Shown: positions 15,803 to 24,787 of the stretch, piece after piece | Position numbering within the stretch: position 1 is the first letter of the stretch | Layout: each line of letters starts with the position of its first letter | Assembly (NCBI GenBank): GCA_903869595.1 | Contig: CAIPZV010000046.1 | Coordinates: 1-64,000 of the forward strand | Direction: 5' to 3' | DNA: 64,000 nucleotides | Origin: an uncultured beta proteobacterium | Lineage (GTDB): Bacteria; Pseudomonadota; Gammaproteobacteria; Burkholderiales; Burkholderiaceae_C | The notes under the pieces: model-generated | What the model was told of the DNA's origin: nothing | Database searches by the model: none | Seen by the model: the letters and a program-made list of their open reading frames with translations, nothing else | Translations under genes and position numbers: made by a program

Positions 15803-18409
15803 TCACCCTGATGAAAGCGACTTCAGCTGGTAGACGGCGTCCATAGCTTCGCGGGGGCTCATGGTGTCGGGGTTGAGGGAGGCAACATAGGCTTCTAGCG
15901 GGCTGGGTGCGGTGGCGGCTGGCGCGGGGGCGGGGGCGAATAGGTCGACTTGGGCTTGGGCGCTGCTGGCTTGTTGTTCCAAGGCCTCTAGGGTGTGACG
16001 GGCTTGGTTGAGCACCGGTGCCGGGATACCGGCCAAGCGGGCGACTTGGATGCCGTAGCTGCGGCTGGCGGGCCCCGGTTCAATGGCGTGCAAAAACACA
16101 ATGTCGCGGCCCGATTCGGCAGCGCTGACGTGCACATTGACCGCGCCACGATGCGCTGCCGGAAACTCAGTCAACTCAAAGTAATGCGTGGCAAATAAAG
16201 TGAAGGCTTGTGTCTTGTCGTGCAACTGTCCGGCTATCGCACCGGCCAACGCCAAGCCGTCAAAGGTGGACGTGCCGCGCCCGATCTCGTCCATCAACAC
16301 CAGCGACTGCGGCGTCGCACTGTGCAAAATTTGCGCGGCCTCCACCATCTCCAGCATAAAGGTGGATTGCGCATTGGCCAGGTCGTCGGCTGCGCCTATG
16401 CGGGTGTGGATCGCATCGATGGGCCCCAGTCGGCAAGCCTTGGCCGGCACGTACGAGCCCATAGACGCCAGCAGCACGATGAGTGCCACTTGCCGCATGT
16501 ACGTGGACTTGCCGCCCATGTTCGGCCCGGTGATGATTTGCATGCGCTGGCGTGGCCCCAGCAGGGTGTCGTTGGCGATAAAGTTGCCGCTGCTCAATTC
16601 CGCCAAGCGCGCCTGCACCACCGGGTGGCGACCTTGCAAAATTTCGATGCAAGGATGCTCCACAAACTCCGGCGCGCACCAGCCTAGCGTGAGGGCGCGT
16701 TCGGCCAGCGCACACAGCGCGTCTAGCGCCGCCAGCGCGCGCGCCAGGCGGGTGAGCGCGGGCACAAAAGTCTGCAATTGATCCAGCAATTGTTCAAACA
16801 AAAACTTCTCACGTGCCAGCGCGCGCTCTTGCGCGCTTAAGGCTTTGTCTTCAAAGGCTTTGAGCTCGGGTGTGATGAAGCGCTCGGCGTTTTTCAGGGT
16901 CTGGCGGCGCCGGTAGTCGTCCGGCACTTTGCTACTTTGGCCTTGGCTGACTTCAATATAAAAGCCATGTACTTTATTGAACTGCACGCGCAAATTGGCA
17001 ATGCCGGTGCGTGCACGCTCGCGCACCTCCAGGTCCAGCAAAAACGCATCGCAATTGGTTTGGATGGCGCGCAGCTCGTCCAGGTCCGCGTCATAGCCGT
17101 TGGCGATCACACCGCCGTCGCGCACCATGGCAGCGGGCTCAGGCGCTATCGCCACTTGCAGCAAATGCGCGCAGTCTGGCGGCGCCAACATGTCGTGCGC
17201 GATGCGGCCTAGCAAGCCTTGTTGCCCGTGCAACTGCTCTGCCAGCCTACCGCTTTTTTGCAAGGTGTTGACCAGGCCCAAAAGTTCGCGTGGACGCACC
17301 TGGCGCAGACTCAGTCGGGCGGCTATGCGTTCCACATCCGCACTGCCTTTGATATGACCGCGTAGCAGCGGCCCTAGCGCTTGCGCCTGGTCGTGCATCT
17401 GGTGCAGCGCGCTAATGGCAGCCAAGCGTGCGCGCGCCTGGCTGCGCTCGCGCAATGGCCCCAGCAACCAAGACTTCAGCATCCTGCTGCCCATGCCGGT
17501 CATGCAAGTGTCGAGCAATGAAAACAGCGTGGGCGCTTCTTCGCCGCGCAAGGTTTGGATGAGTTCTAGGTTGCGCCGCGTGCTGGAGGGCAGGTCGATA
17601 CGTTCGCCATCGCGCTGCACTTCCAAGCCGCTGATATGCGCCAGCGCCCTGCCCTGGGTGTGTTCGGCATACGCCAACAGTGCACCGGCAGCGGCATGGG
17701 CCAAGGGCAGTTCTTGCGCATTCCAACTGGCCAGGCTGGCCGCTTGCAGCACTTCCAATAATTTGCGCTGGCCCAGCGCGCCATCAAACTGCCATTCGGG
17801 CCGCGCCGTCAGCGACAAGCTGCTGTGAAAACGCAATTGCTTGAGCCGGTCCTCCACACTGCGCGTGATGCCGCTGCTATAGGCCAATTCGCTGGGGCCA
17901 ATGCGCTGCACCCAGTCGGCCACCGCATCGGTATGGCATTCGGCCAAATGCACCAGGCCTTGGGTGACGCTCAGCCAGGCCAGGCCGCAGCGGTTGCGCG
18001 GGCCCTGGTGCAGCGCCATCAGCATGGACTCGGATTTGTCGCTCAGCAGTTCCGCATCGGTCAGCGTGCCCGGCGTCACCACCCGCACCACTTTTCGCTC
18101 CACCGGGCCTTTGCCGCCGACCTCGCCCACTTGTTCGCAAATCGCCACCGATTCGCCCTGGCGGATCAGCTTGGCAAGGTAGCCCTCCACCGCATGAAAA
18201 GGCACCCCGGCCATGGGAATCGGCTGCCCGCCGCTTTGGCCCCGGTGCGTGAGCGTGATATCCAGCAAGCGCGCTGCTCTTTCGGCATCGGCAAAAAACA
18301 TTTCGTAAAAATCACCCATGCGGTAGAACAGCAGCGTGTCCGGGTAGTCCGCCTTGAGGCCCAGGTACTGGGTCATCATCGGGGTGTGCTGGGTGTCGGG
18401 TGCGCGCAT
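15803..18409 (-). CDS. mutS: DNA mismatch repair protein MutS
   Basis: MutS recognises mispairs and small loops and recruits MutL. The 868-residue protein, the usual length for MutS1, has the mismatch-wedge motif GDFYEMF with Phe34 and Glu36, and the connector and lever domains. The ATPase shows Walker [29 protein letters not shown] (Walker B and D-loop), and FATHYFELT. The C-terminal segment is short and ends in a helix ([13 protein letters not shown]) typical of the tetramerisation tail. ATG 18409 leaves the standard N-terminus before [12 protein letters not shown]. It is transcribed alone, convergent with the upstream membrane-protein gene. Confidence 0.96.
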   Translation of the reverse strand: MRAPDTQHTPMMTQYLGLKADYPDTLLFYRMGDFYEMFFADAERAARLLDITLTHRGQSGGQPIPMAGVPFHAVEGYLAKLIRQGESVAICEQVGEVGGKGPVERKVVRVVTPGTLTDAELLSDKSESMLMALHQGPRNRCGLAWLSVTQGLVHLAECHTDAVADWVQRIGPSELAYSSGITRSVEDRLKQLRFHSSLSLTARPEWQFDGALGQRKLLEVLQAASLASWNAQELPLAHAAAGALLAYAEHTQGRALAHISGLEVQRDGERIDLPSSTRRNLELIQTLRGEEAPTLFSLLDTCMTGMGSRMLKSWLLGPLRERSQARARLAAISALHQMHDQAQALGPLLRGHIKGSADVERIAARLSLRQVRPRELLGLVNTLQKSGRLAEQLHGQQGLLGRIAHDMLAPPDCAHLLQVAIAPEPAAMVRDGGVIANGYDADLDELRAIQTNCDAFLLDLEVRERARTGIANLRVQFNKVHGFYIEVSQGQSSKVPDDYRRRQTLKNAERFITPELKAFEDKALSAQERALAREKFLFEQLLDQLQTFVPALTRLARALAALDALCALAERALTLGWCAPEFVEHPCIEILQGRHPVVQARLAELSSGNFIANDTLLGPRQRMQIITGPNMGGKSTYMRQVALIVLLASMGSYVPAKACRLGPIDAIHTRIGAADDLANAQSTFMLEMVEAAQILHSATPQSLVLMDEIGRGTSTFDGLALAGAIAGQLHDKTQAFTLFATHYFELTEFPAAHRGAVNVHVSAAESGRDIVFLHAIEPGPASRSYGIQVARLAGIPAPVLNQARHTLEALEQQASSAQAQVDLFAPAPAPAATAPSPLEAYVASLNPDTMSPREAMDAVYQLKSLSSG

Positions 18410-18482
18410 CGGGGGAAGTCTAGCAAGTGTTCCTCCTGCTGCCGATCTAAGCCAAGCCTAGGGCATCAAGCAAAATCGCCCC

Positions 18483-19610
18483 ATGCTTAACGCCCCCTTG
18501 CCGCATCCCGTCGAATCCGCCCACTGGCACCCTGTCGCGGCGCTGACCGAAGTGCAGGCGCAGCCGCTAGCGGTGCAGTTGCTGGGCCAGAGCCTGGTTT
18601 TGTGGCGGGACGAGGCAGGCGCGGTGCATGCCTGGGCCGACCAATGCCCGCACCGAGGCGCGCGTTTATCGCTGGGGCGGGTGTGCGCCGGGCGGCTGGA
18701 GTGTCCGTACCACGGCTGGCAGTTTGCGGCCTCGGGCCAATGTGTGCGGGTTCCCGCGCTGCCGGATTTTGTGCCGCCAGCCGGCCATGCGGCGCGGGTG
18801 TTTGCGGTGCAGGTGTGGTGTGAATTGATCTGGGTTTGTTTGCAGCCCGGCGTGACCGCTGATTCCGCTGAGCAAGGCGCGCAAAGTGTTCAAGGCTCTG
18901 GCCACGCCCAAGCCACACAAGAAGTGCGGGGCACGCAAGGCACCCAAGGTGTCCCTGACGCCACAGCCCATTCGCCAGCGCGGCCTTTGCCGCAGTTCGA
19001 GGCCGAGGCCGATGACCGACTGCGCAAGCTCAATTGCGGCCCCTACGATGTGGCAACCAGCGCGCCGCGCATTGTGGAAAACTTTCTGGACATGGCGCAC
19101 TTCGGCTTTGTGCACGAAGGCTGGCTGGGCGCCCGCGATACGCCCGAAATTCCAGATTACCAGGTGCAGGCCACCGCCACCGGCTTGGTCGCCACCGGCT
19201 GCAAGGCTTGGCAGCCCCAGTCCAATGTGCACAGCACGCGCGGCGCGCTGGTGGAATACCGCTACGAGGTAAGCGGGCCTTACACCGCAGTGCTGACCAA
19301 GGTGCCCGAGGCCGGCAGCACGGCCTTGCACGGCTGGCGCGAGTCGATAGCCCTGTTTATTTGTCCCATGGGTCCGGAGCGCAGCCGGGTCTGGTTCCGC
19401 CTGGCCGTAGCCGACTTTGCGACCGACGCGGCCCAGTTACAGGCCTTCCAGCACACCATCTTTACCCAGGACCAGCCGGTGCTGGAGTCCCAGCGTCCCG
19501 CCTGCCTGCCCTTAGATGTGCGGGCCGAAGCCCACACGGCGGCGGACAAGGCCTCTGCAGCCTACCGCCGGTTTTTGCGCCAGACGGGTATCCGTTTCGG
19601 GACTTGCTAG
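18483..19610 (+). CDS. Rieske [2Fe-2S] non-heme iron oxygenase, terminal component
   Basis: A 375-residue oxygenase alpha subunit. Rieske ligands are Cys55, His57, Cys74 and His77 (CPHRGARL ... CPYHGWQF). The mononuclear iron site follows in NFLDMAHFGFVHEGW, which supplies two histidines. The layout resembles vanillate O-demethylase and related ring-hydroxylating or demethylating enzymes that act on aromatic substrates with a separate ferredoxin reductase; no reductase gene is in the window. Between the two domains lies a low-complexity Gln/Gly/Thr stretch of about 40 residues (about 126-165) absent from typical members. It stands alone, 220 bases before the TRAP operon. Substrate unknown. 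Confidence 0.85.
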   Translation: MLNAPLPHPVESAHWHPVAALTEVQAQPLAVQLLGQSLVLWRDEAGAVHAWADQCPHRGARLSLGRVCAGRLECPYHGWQFAASGQCVRVPALPDFVPPAGHAARVFAVQVWCELIWVCLQPGVTADSAEQGAQSVQGSGHAQATQEVRGTQGTQGVPDATAHSPARPLPQFEAEADDRLRKLNCGPYDVATSAPRIVENFLDMAHFGFVHEGWLGARDTPEIPDYQVQATATGLVATGCKAWQPQSNVHSTRGALVEYRYEVSGPYTAVLTKVPEAGSTALHGWRESIALFICPMGPERSRVWFRLAVADFATDAAQLQAFQHTIFTQDQPVLESQRPACLPLDVRAEAHTAADKASAAYRRFLRQTGIRFGTC

Positions 19611-19830
19611 GGGTAGGGGCCTGGGGATCTTCCAGGTCTCACAAAGCCGTGGTTCTTGGGCGGGCGGACGGGCTTGGCCCCACATGGCTGCCCCACTTGT
19701 TATTTATCTAGGTATCGCCCTGAAAAAATTTCAACGATTTTTCGTCAGAACTAGTGAAAACCCTAAGGTGAAGTAAAGATGAATTGAGCCATTATTCGAG
19801 AGTCTTTCACCCTTACATCGGAGCTACATC

Positions 19831-20934
19831 ATGGAGAAATCGAAAAACTCGTCGTCCCGTCGCGGGCTGTTAAAAGGAGCGCTGGCTGCTAGCGCCCTGG
19901 CAGCTCCGATGATTTCGCGGGCAGAAACCGTGTCCCTGCGCTTTCAAAGCACCTGGCCTGCCAAGGACATCTTCCACGAGTTTGCTCAGGATTTCGCTGC
20001 CAAAGTCAACAGCATGGCCAGTGGCCGCCTGAAGATTGACGTGCTGCCCTCGGGTGCGGTCGTTCCGGCTTTCCAACTGTTGGACGCTGTTAACAAAGGC
20101 ACCTTGGACGGCGGCCATGGCGTTTTGGCCTACCACTACGGCAAGAGCCCGGCATTGGCGCTGTGGGGCTCCGGCCCCGCCTTTGGTATGGATTCCAACA
20201 TGACATTGGCTTGGCATGCGTACGGCGGCGGCAAGCAATTGCTGGAAGAGATTTACAAAAGCCTCAACATCGACGTTCACTCTTACATTTATGGCCCGAT
20301 GCCTTCGCAGCCTTTGGGCTGGTTCAAGAAGCCGATTGCAAAACCGGAAGATATGAAGGGTCTGAAGTACCGTACCGTGGGCTTGGCGGTGGACATCTTT
20401 ACCGAAATGGGAGCCTCGGTGAACCCCTTGCCCGGCGGCGAGATTGTTGCGGCCATGGACCGTGGCCTGATTGACGCGGCCGAGTTCAACAATGCCACCT
20501 CTGACCGCATTTTGGGCTTCCCTGATGTGTCCAAAATATGCATGTTGCAAAGCTTCCACCAAAGCACCGAGCAGTTCGAAATTCTGTTCAACAAAGGCAA
20601 GCTCGATGCGCTGCCTCAAGAGCTGAAGAACATCATCGAAACCGCTGTACAAGCATGTTCCGCAGAGATGAGCTGGAAGATGGTAGACCGTAACTCCAAA
20701 GACTACGTGGACATGAAGAAGCAGGGCATCAAGTTCTACCGGACACCTGCCTCTGTGCTCAAGGCCCAATTGGAAGCTTGGGACAAAGTGTCCACCAAGA
20801 AGGCCACCGAGAGCCAAATCTTCAAGCGCATCATGGATTCGCAGCGCGCTTTTGCCCAACGTGCCTTCCCTTGGCAGCGTGATTACCTGGTCGACTACGA
20901 CCTGGCCTACGACTTCTACTTCAACAAGACCTAA
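19831..20934 (+). CDS. dctP: TRAP transporter substrate-binding protein, DctP family
   Basis: Periplasmic solute receptor of 367 residues. The N-terminus carries a twin-arginine signal (SSRRGLLKGALAASALAAP) cut after ISRAE, so it is exported folded. The mature protein has the family core: PLPGGEIVAAMDRGLIDAAEF and the arginine in KYRTVG that normally binds the ligand carboxylate. The WGSGPAFGM and FHQSTEQFEILFNK segments resemble receptors for 2-oxo acids and lactate (TakP-like), so a monocarboxylate is a reasonable guess. First gene of a P-Q-M operon; a stem-loop follows it. GGAG precedes the ATG. Confidence 0.92.
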   Translation: MEKSKNSSSRRGLLKGALAASALAAPMISRAETVSLRFQSTWPAKDIFHEFAQDFAAKVNSMASGRLKIDVLPSGAVVPAFQLLDAVNKGTLDGGHGVLAYHYGKSPALALWGSGPAFGMDSNMTLAWHAYGGGKQLLEEIYKSLNIDVHSYIYGPMPSQPLGWFKKPIAKPEDMKGLKYRTVGLAVDIFTEMGASVNPLPGGEIVAAMDRGLIDAAEFNNATSDRILGFPDVSKICMLQSFHQSTEQFEILFNKGKLDALPQELKNIIETAVQACSAEMSWKMVDRNSKDYVDMKKQGIKFYRTPASVLKAQLEAWDKVSTKKATESQIFKRIMDSQRAFAQRAFPWQRDYLVDYDLAYDFYFNKT

Positions 20935-20956
20935 TCAAACCACCTTTGGTTTAGAT

Positions 20957-20997
20957 GCCCTCTCTTGCGCAAGCGGGAGAGGGCGGTTTGTCTTTTT
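20957..20997 (+). terminator. Intra-operon stem-loop after dctP
   Basis: GCCCTCTC (20957-20964) pairs with GAGAGGGC (20977-20984), and the 12-base loop holds a further small palindrome TTGCGCAA. A T-rich run (GGTTTGTCTTTTT) follows. This has the form of an intrinsic terminator placed between the receptor and permease genes. It probably lets receptor mRNA exceed permease mRNA, a usual need in binding-protein transporters. Confidence 0.75.
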
Positions 20998-21008
20998 GAG
21001 GGTAACGA

Positions 21009-21668
21009 ATGAATTCACAAGAATTACTGCATACCGCAGACTCCATAAGCACGTGGGTTGGAAAAGCATTTGCATGGTTGATCGTCGCACTGATGTCGGT
21101 GGTGGTCATTGAAGTTTTTAAGCGCTACGTCTTGAACCACCCTACCGCATGGGTATTCGATGTGTGCAACATGATGTACGGCACCTTGTTCATGATGGGC
21201 GGCGCCTACACCTTGTGCCAGGACGGCCATGTGCGCGGCGACTTTTTTTACGGCAGCGCCAAGCCCCGCACCCAAGCCTGGTTAGATTTGGTTTTATTCA
21301 TCGTATTTTTTATCCCAGGCGTCGCGGCACTGACCTGGGCCGGCTGGGGTTATGCCTCGGACGCATGGGCGATTAAAGAGCAAACCTTTAACGCCGATCC
21401 GCTACCTTTATATCCTTTCAAGTCCATCATTCCGCTGGCAGGCTTTACGGTCTTATTGCAGGGGGTTGCAGAAATTTTCCGCTGTGTCGTGTGCATCCGT
21501 ACCGGCGAGTGGACGCCGCGCCTGAAAGACGCTGAGGAGATTGATGTGGTGGAGCAGCAGTTGGGCGCCAGTACCTTGGTGGATCGAGAAGCCGCTTTGG
21601 ACGCGATTGCCAATGTCAAGAATATTGAAGACGCGGCCCAGCATCGCGCGACAGGAGGCCAAGCATGA
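21009..21668 (+). CDS. dctQ: TRAP transporter small permease, DctQ family
   Basis: A 219-residue inner-membrane subunit with four hydrophobic helices: about residues 19-38, 52-72, 90-112 and 132-152. The conserved FKRYVLNHPTAW and MMYGTLFMMGGAYTL patterns match DctQ. It scaffolds the large permease. The soluble C-terminal tail of about 55 residues (RLKDAEEIDVVEQQ onward) is longer than usual. AGGGTAACGA precedes the ATG. Its stop overlaps the dctM start by 4 bases (ATGA), so translation is coupled. Confidence 0.9.
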   Translation: MNSQELLHTADSISTWVGKAFAWLIVALMSVVVIEVFKRYVLNHPTAWVFDVCNMMYGTLFMMGGAYTLCQDGHVRGDFFYGSAKPRTQAWLDLVLFIVFFIPGVAALTWAGWGYASDAWAIKEQTFNADPLPLYPFKSIIPLAGFTVLLQGVAEIFRCVVCIRTGEWTPRLKDAEEIDVVEQQLGASTLVDREAALDAIANVKNIEDAAQHRATGGQA

Positions 21669-23821
21669 GCGATCCAGCACTTGGCTTGATGATGCTCAGC
21701 CTGATCATTGTGGTGATCATGCTGGGCTTCCCTACTGCTTTTACTCTCATGGGTCTGGGCATGGTTTTTGGCTTTACGGCCTTCTATGACCCGGCGACCC
21801 CTTGGTTCGACAACCGTGTTTTTAACTTGATCGTCCAGCGCACTTTTGGTGCGATGAACAACGATGTCTTGATATCGATCCCATTGTTCGTGCTGATGGG
21901 ATACGTGATGGAACGCGGGGCTCTGGTGGACAAGATGTTCCACAGCGTGCAATTGGCCTTTCGCAAAGTACCGGGTTCATTGGCTGTCGCCACCCTGATC
22001 ATCTGTACCTTCTGGGGTATTGCCAGCGGTCTGGTGGGCGCGGTGGTGGTGCTGATGGGCGTAATTGCCATGCGCCCCATGCTCAATGCGGGCTATGACA
22101 CGCGCTTGGCAGCGGGTGTCATCACGGCTGGCGGCACCTTGGGTATTCTGATACCGCCTTCGGTCATGATCATTGTGTACGCGGCGGTGGCCGGCCAGTC
22201 GGTGGTTAAGTTGTATGCGGCGGCCATGCTGCCCGGCTTCTTCCTGGCGTTTTTGTATTTGGTCTATGTCATCGGCTGGGTGATGATCAACCCCAAAATC
22301 GCGCCCAAACTGCCAAAAGAACAGACCCGCGCGCAGGTACAACCCTGGGTGCAACATATTGCTGACCAGTATTCGCCGCTGTTTTTGGTCGCCTTGGTCA
22401 AAGCATTGCTCTCCCCCGGACGGGCTACCCGCTCGGGGCTGGCCCATATCAACATCAGTTTCGGTCTGCTCTTGCGCACCTTCCTGATGGCCTTGGTGCC
22501 CCTGTTTACCGCTTTGGTGTGCCTGGGCGCTGCGTATTGGTATGTCGTTATCCATTCACAGGCGGACAACAACGCCGCCGCTGCGGCTGCAGTAGCGCAG
22601 GCCGCAGCACCTGCGGCCCAGCCGGCTACCGTCAAGGATGGTGTGGAAGAGCCCCCGGGTGCGCAAGTGGTGCAAGAGCCGCCGCCAGCTGCAGCCAAGG
22701 CGTCCAAGGGCGGCCTGGAAGAGCCCCCTGGCGCCGCTGCGCCGGAGCCTGTGGCCAAGACGGCCAAAGCATCCAATGGCGGGCTTGAGGCGCCCCCTGG
22801 CGCCGCTCCCGAGCCAGTAGCGACGACCACTAAAGCATCTAAGGGCGGCTTGGAAGAGCCCCCGGGCGTCGGTGCACCTGAACCTGTAGCCAAGACAGCC
22901 AAAACGTCCAATGGAGGACTGGAAGAGCCGCCTGGCGCCAAAGGTGCGGATGTACCGCCTGGCGCCGAGGAAAGCACCAGCAAGCGGCACCATTCCACGG
23001 ATACCTTGCAAGAGTTGGGCGATGGCGATGTGTCCGAAGCACCGCACACCGAGCCCGTGCCCCCGGGCTTCTACATCGGTTTCTGGATTGCCTGCGCGAT
23101 GATGTTTGGGCTACTGGTGTATTACTACCGTTCGTTTGACGCCGAGCAGTATGAAATTTTGAACATGCTGACGCGCTCGGTCATGCCCCTGGGCATACTG
23201 ACCTTTGTGGTGCTGGCGGTGATTCTGTTTGGCATTACCACCGCCACCGAGTCGGCAGCGGTGGGTGCGGCAGGTGCATTCCTGATGGCTTGGCAGTCGG
23301 GCACGCTGAATTTCGAGAAAACCAAGCAAGCAGTATTCCTGACGGCCAAAACTACCTCTATGGTGTGCTGGTTGTTTGTCGGCTCGGCATTGTTCTCGTC
23401 CGTGTTCGCGATTCTTGGAGGGCAAAGCCTGGTGGAGCGATGGGTGCTGTCCTTTGACCTAACGCCTTTGCAGTTCATGCTGCTGTCGCAAGTCATTATT
23501 TTTGTGCTGGGCTGGCCGCTGGAGTGGACCGAAATCATCGTGATTTTCGTGCCTATCTTCTTGCCCATGCTGACGCACTTCGGCATCGACCCGATTTTGT
23601 GGGGCACCATGGTGTTTGTGAACTTGCAGGCCGCCTTCTTGTCGCCACCGGTGGCGATGTCCGCCTTCTACCTCAAGGGCGTATCGCCGCCGCATGTCAC
23701 CATCAACCAGATTTTTGCCGGCATGATGCCCTATATGTACATCGTGATCATGTGCCTGGCGATCATGTATGTCTGGCCTGGTATGACTTTGTGGTTGCCG
23801 CAATACCTGTATGGCGCTTGA
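21665..23821 (+). CDS. dctM: TRAP transporter large permease, DctM family, with long repeat-bearing insert
   Basis: The 718-residue transport channel subunit. Residues 1-205 and about 470-718 contain the DctM membrane helices, including GTLGILIPPSVMIIVYA, the second-half PLGILTFVVLAVILFGI, and LGWPLEWTEIIVIFVPIFLPML. Ordinary DctM is about 430 residues. Here a hydrophilic Ala/Pro-rich insert (about 299-467) separates extra membrane segments; within it the motif GGLEEPPG recurs in tandem units of 22-23 residues (345-434). The conserved halves look intact, so the protein is probably functional with a flexible loop. No frameshift is seen across the insert. Confidence 0.9.
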   Translation: MSDPALGLMMLSLIIVVIMLGFPTAFTLMGLGMVFGFTAFYDPATPWFDNRVFNLIVQRTFGAMNNDVLISIPLFVLMGYVMERGALVDKMFHSVQLAFRKVPGSLAVATLIICTFWGIASGLVGAVVVLMGVIAMRPMLNAGYDTRLAAGVITAGGTLGILIPPSVMIIVYAAVAGQSVVKLYAAAMLPGFFLAFLYLVYVIGWVMINPKIAPKLPKEQTRAQVQPWVQHIADQYSPLFLVALVKALLSPGRATRSGLAHINISFGLLLRTFLMALVPLFTALVCLGAAYWYVVIHSQADNNAAAAAAVAQAAAPAAQPATVKDGVEEPPGAQVVQEPPPAAAKASKGGLEEPPGAAAPEPVAKTAKASNGGLEAPPGAAPEPVATTTKASKGGLEEPPGVGAPEPVAKTAKTSNGGLEEPPGAKGADVPPGAEESTSKRHHSTDTLQELGDGDVSEAPHTEPVPPGFYIGFWIACAMMFGLLVYYYRSFDAEQYEILNMLTRSVMPLGILTFVVLAVILFGITTATESAAVGAAGAFLMAWQSGTLNFEKTKQAVFLTAKTTSMVCWLFVGSALFSSVFAILGGQSLVERWVLSFDLTPLQFMLLSQVIIFVLGWPLEWTEIIVIFVPIFLPMLTHFGIDPILWGTMVFVNLQAAFLSPPVAMSAFYLKGVSPPHVTINQIFAGMMPYMYIVIMCLAIMYVWPGMTLWLPQYLYGA
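22697..22966 (+). repeat. In-frame tandem repeats within dctM
   Basis: Four imperfect units of 66-69 bases encode K-A/T-S-K/N-GGLE-E/A-PPG followed by an Ala/Pro/Val spacer (residues 345-367, 368-389, 390-412, 413-434). A degenerate earlier unit (VKDGVEEPPG) precedes them. Units differ by synonymous and non-synonymous changes, so the array is not fresh, but copy number could still vary by recombination. Confidence 0.85.
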
Positions 23822-23980
23822 TTTGCTTAGCGTCTAAACCTTCAAGCTATCGGCGTCAGTGGCTTTGCGGCCCCGGCGCCGATTGGCTTTGTAGCTTGCC
23901 TTGCGCCTGGGCCAGGAATGCCTTCGGTGACGGTCAGCGGTGGCGCATTGTGTGCGCGGCGCCGGGCTAAGAACGCGCGC

Positions 23981-24787
23981 TCAGGCCAAATGCTGATAGC
24001 CGCTGTTGATTGCACTGCGCTCCATGTCTATGCACCTTTGGTAGACCGCCAAGTCTGGTGTTTCAAAACCGCTTATCCGTAATTGCGCCAAAGCGCTGGC
24101 GGCCGCCGGCATGGTCATGAGGCTCTGTAAGCCTGCGCGAAGCGCTTGCAATTGATCTGGGGGTGTGCGCAGCGCAGTGATCAGCGGCAAGCCGGGATAG
24201 GGCGCGCTAAAGCCTATGGCCTGCAATCCTTGTGTTGCCTGGGGTGCGTATTTTTGAAGTAGCGCCCAGGTCACACAGTCAATCGCCGCCAGGTCGGCCC
24301 GGCCTTCGCGGACCGCGTCTACACTGAGTCGGTGCCCACCCGTGGCTAGCGTTTGGCTAAAAAAGCGGCCGTGTCGTGCCAGCGGCGCTACCAAAGCACG
24401 CAAAGCGTTGTAGCCCGATTGCGAATCCACGCTGTTAAAGGCCACGCGCCGTTCACGGAAATCTTCCAGCTTCAGGTGCGCGTGTTCGTCTCGTGCAATC
24501 AACGCACTGCGGCAGGCCATACCCTCGCAGCCAGGCGCCGCATAATGAAAACCGCCCACCAACTGTACTTTGCCCTGCAAGCCATGTGTCAAAGGGTAGC
24601 CGCAAGTTTGACTGAGCAAGAGGTCCTGCGCCAGCCAGTGCGCATGTAAATCTTGCGGCCACAAAACGGCTTGCGGTAAACCTTGTAGACCTTGCGCGCC
24701 CCATGCTTGGCGCAAGGATGTCCAAAGGTCTTGCACTGCCCCGGGCGCGCTCAGGTACATCGGCAGTGCGACTTGCCGCGCACTCAT
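23981..24787 (-). CDS. PhnD-like substrate-binding protein without signal peptide
   Basis: A 268-residue protein of the phosphate/phosphonate-binding (PhnD/Lipoprotein-attached periplasmic) fold. Evidence is SALIARDEHAHLKLEDFRERRVAFNSVDSQSGYNALR, the typical strand-loop that binds an anion, and VREGRADLAAIDCVTWALL, the second-lobe motif. No signal peptide or lipobox is visible at the N-terminus (MSARQVALPMYL), so it may be cytoplasmic or the start may be wrong. Its start overlaps the stop of the desaturase gene by 4 bases (ATGA). No transporter ATPase or permease lies nearby, so its role is unclear. Confidence 0.8.
   Translation of the reverse strand: MSARQVALPMYLSAPGAVQDLWTSLRQAWGAQGLQGLPQAVLWPQDLHAHWLAQDLLLSQTCGYPLTHGLQGKVQLVGGFHYAAPGCEGMACRSALIARDEHAHLKLEDFRERRVAFNSVDSQSGYNALRALVAPLARHGRFFSQTLATGGHRLSVDAVREGRADLAAIDCVTWALLQKYAPQATQGLQAIGFSAPYPGLPLITALRTPPDQLQALRAGLQSLMTMPAAASALAQLRISGFETPDLAVYQRCIDMERSAINSGYQHLA

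Noticed and set aside
19870..20859. 329-residue minus-strand frame opposite dctP
   Set aside because: Antisense to a gene with clear Tat signal and receptor motifs.
23524..23970. 148-residue plus-strand frame overlapping the dctM 3' end
   Set aside because: Mostly an alternative frame of dctM; no ribosome-binding site or motif in the part beyond dctM.
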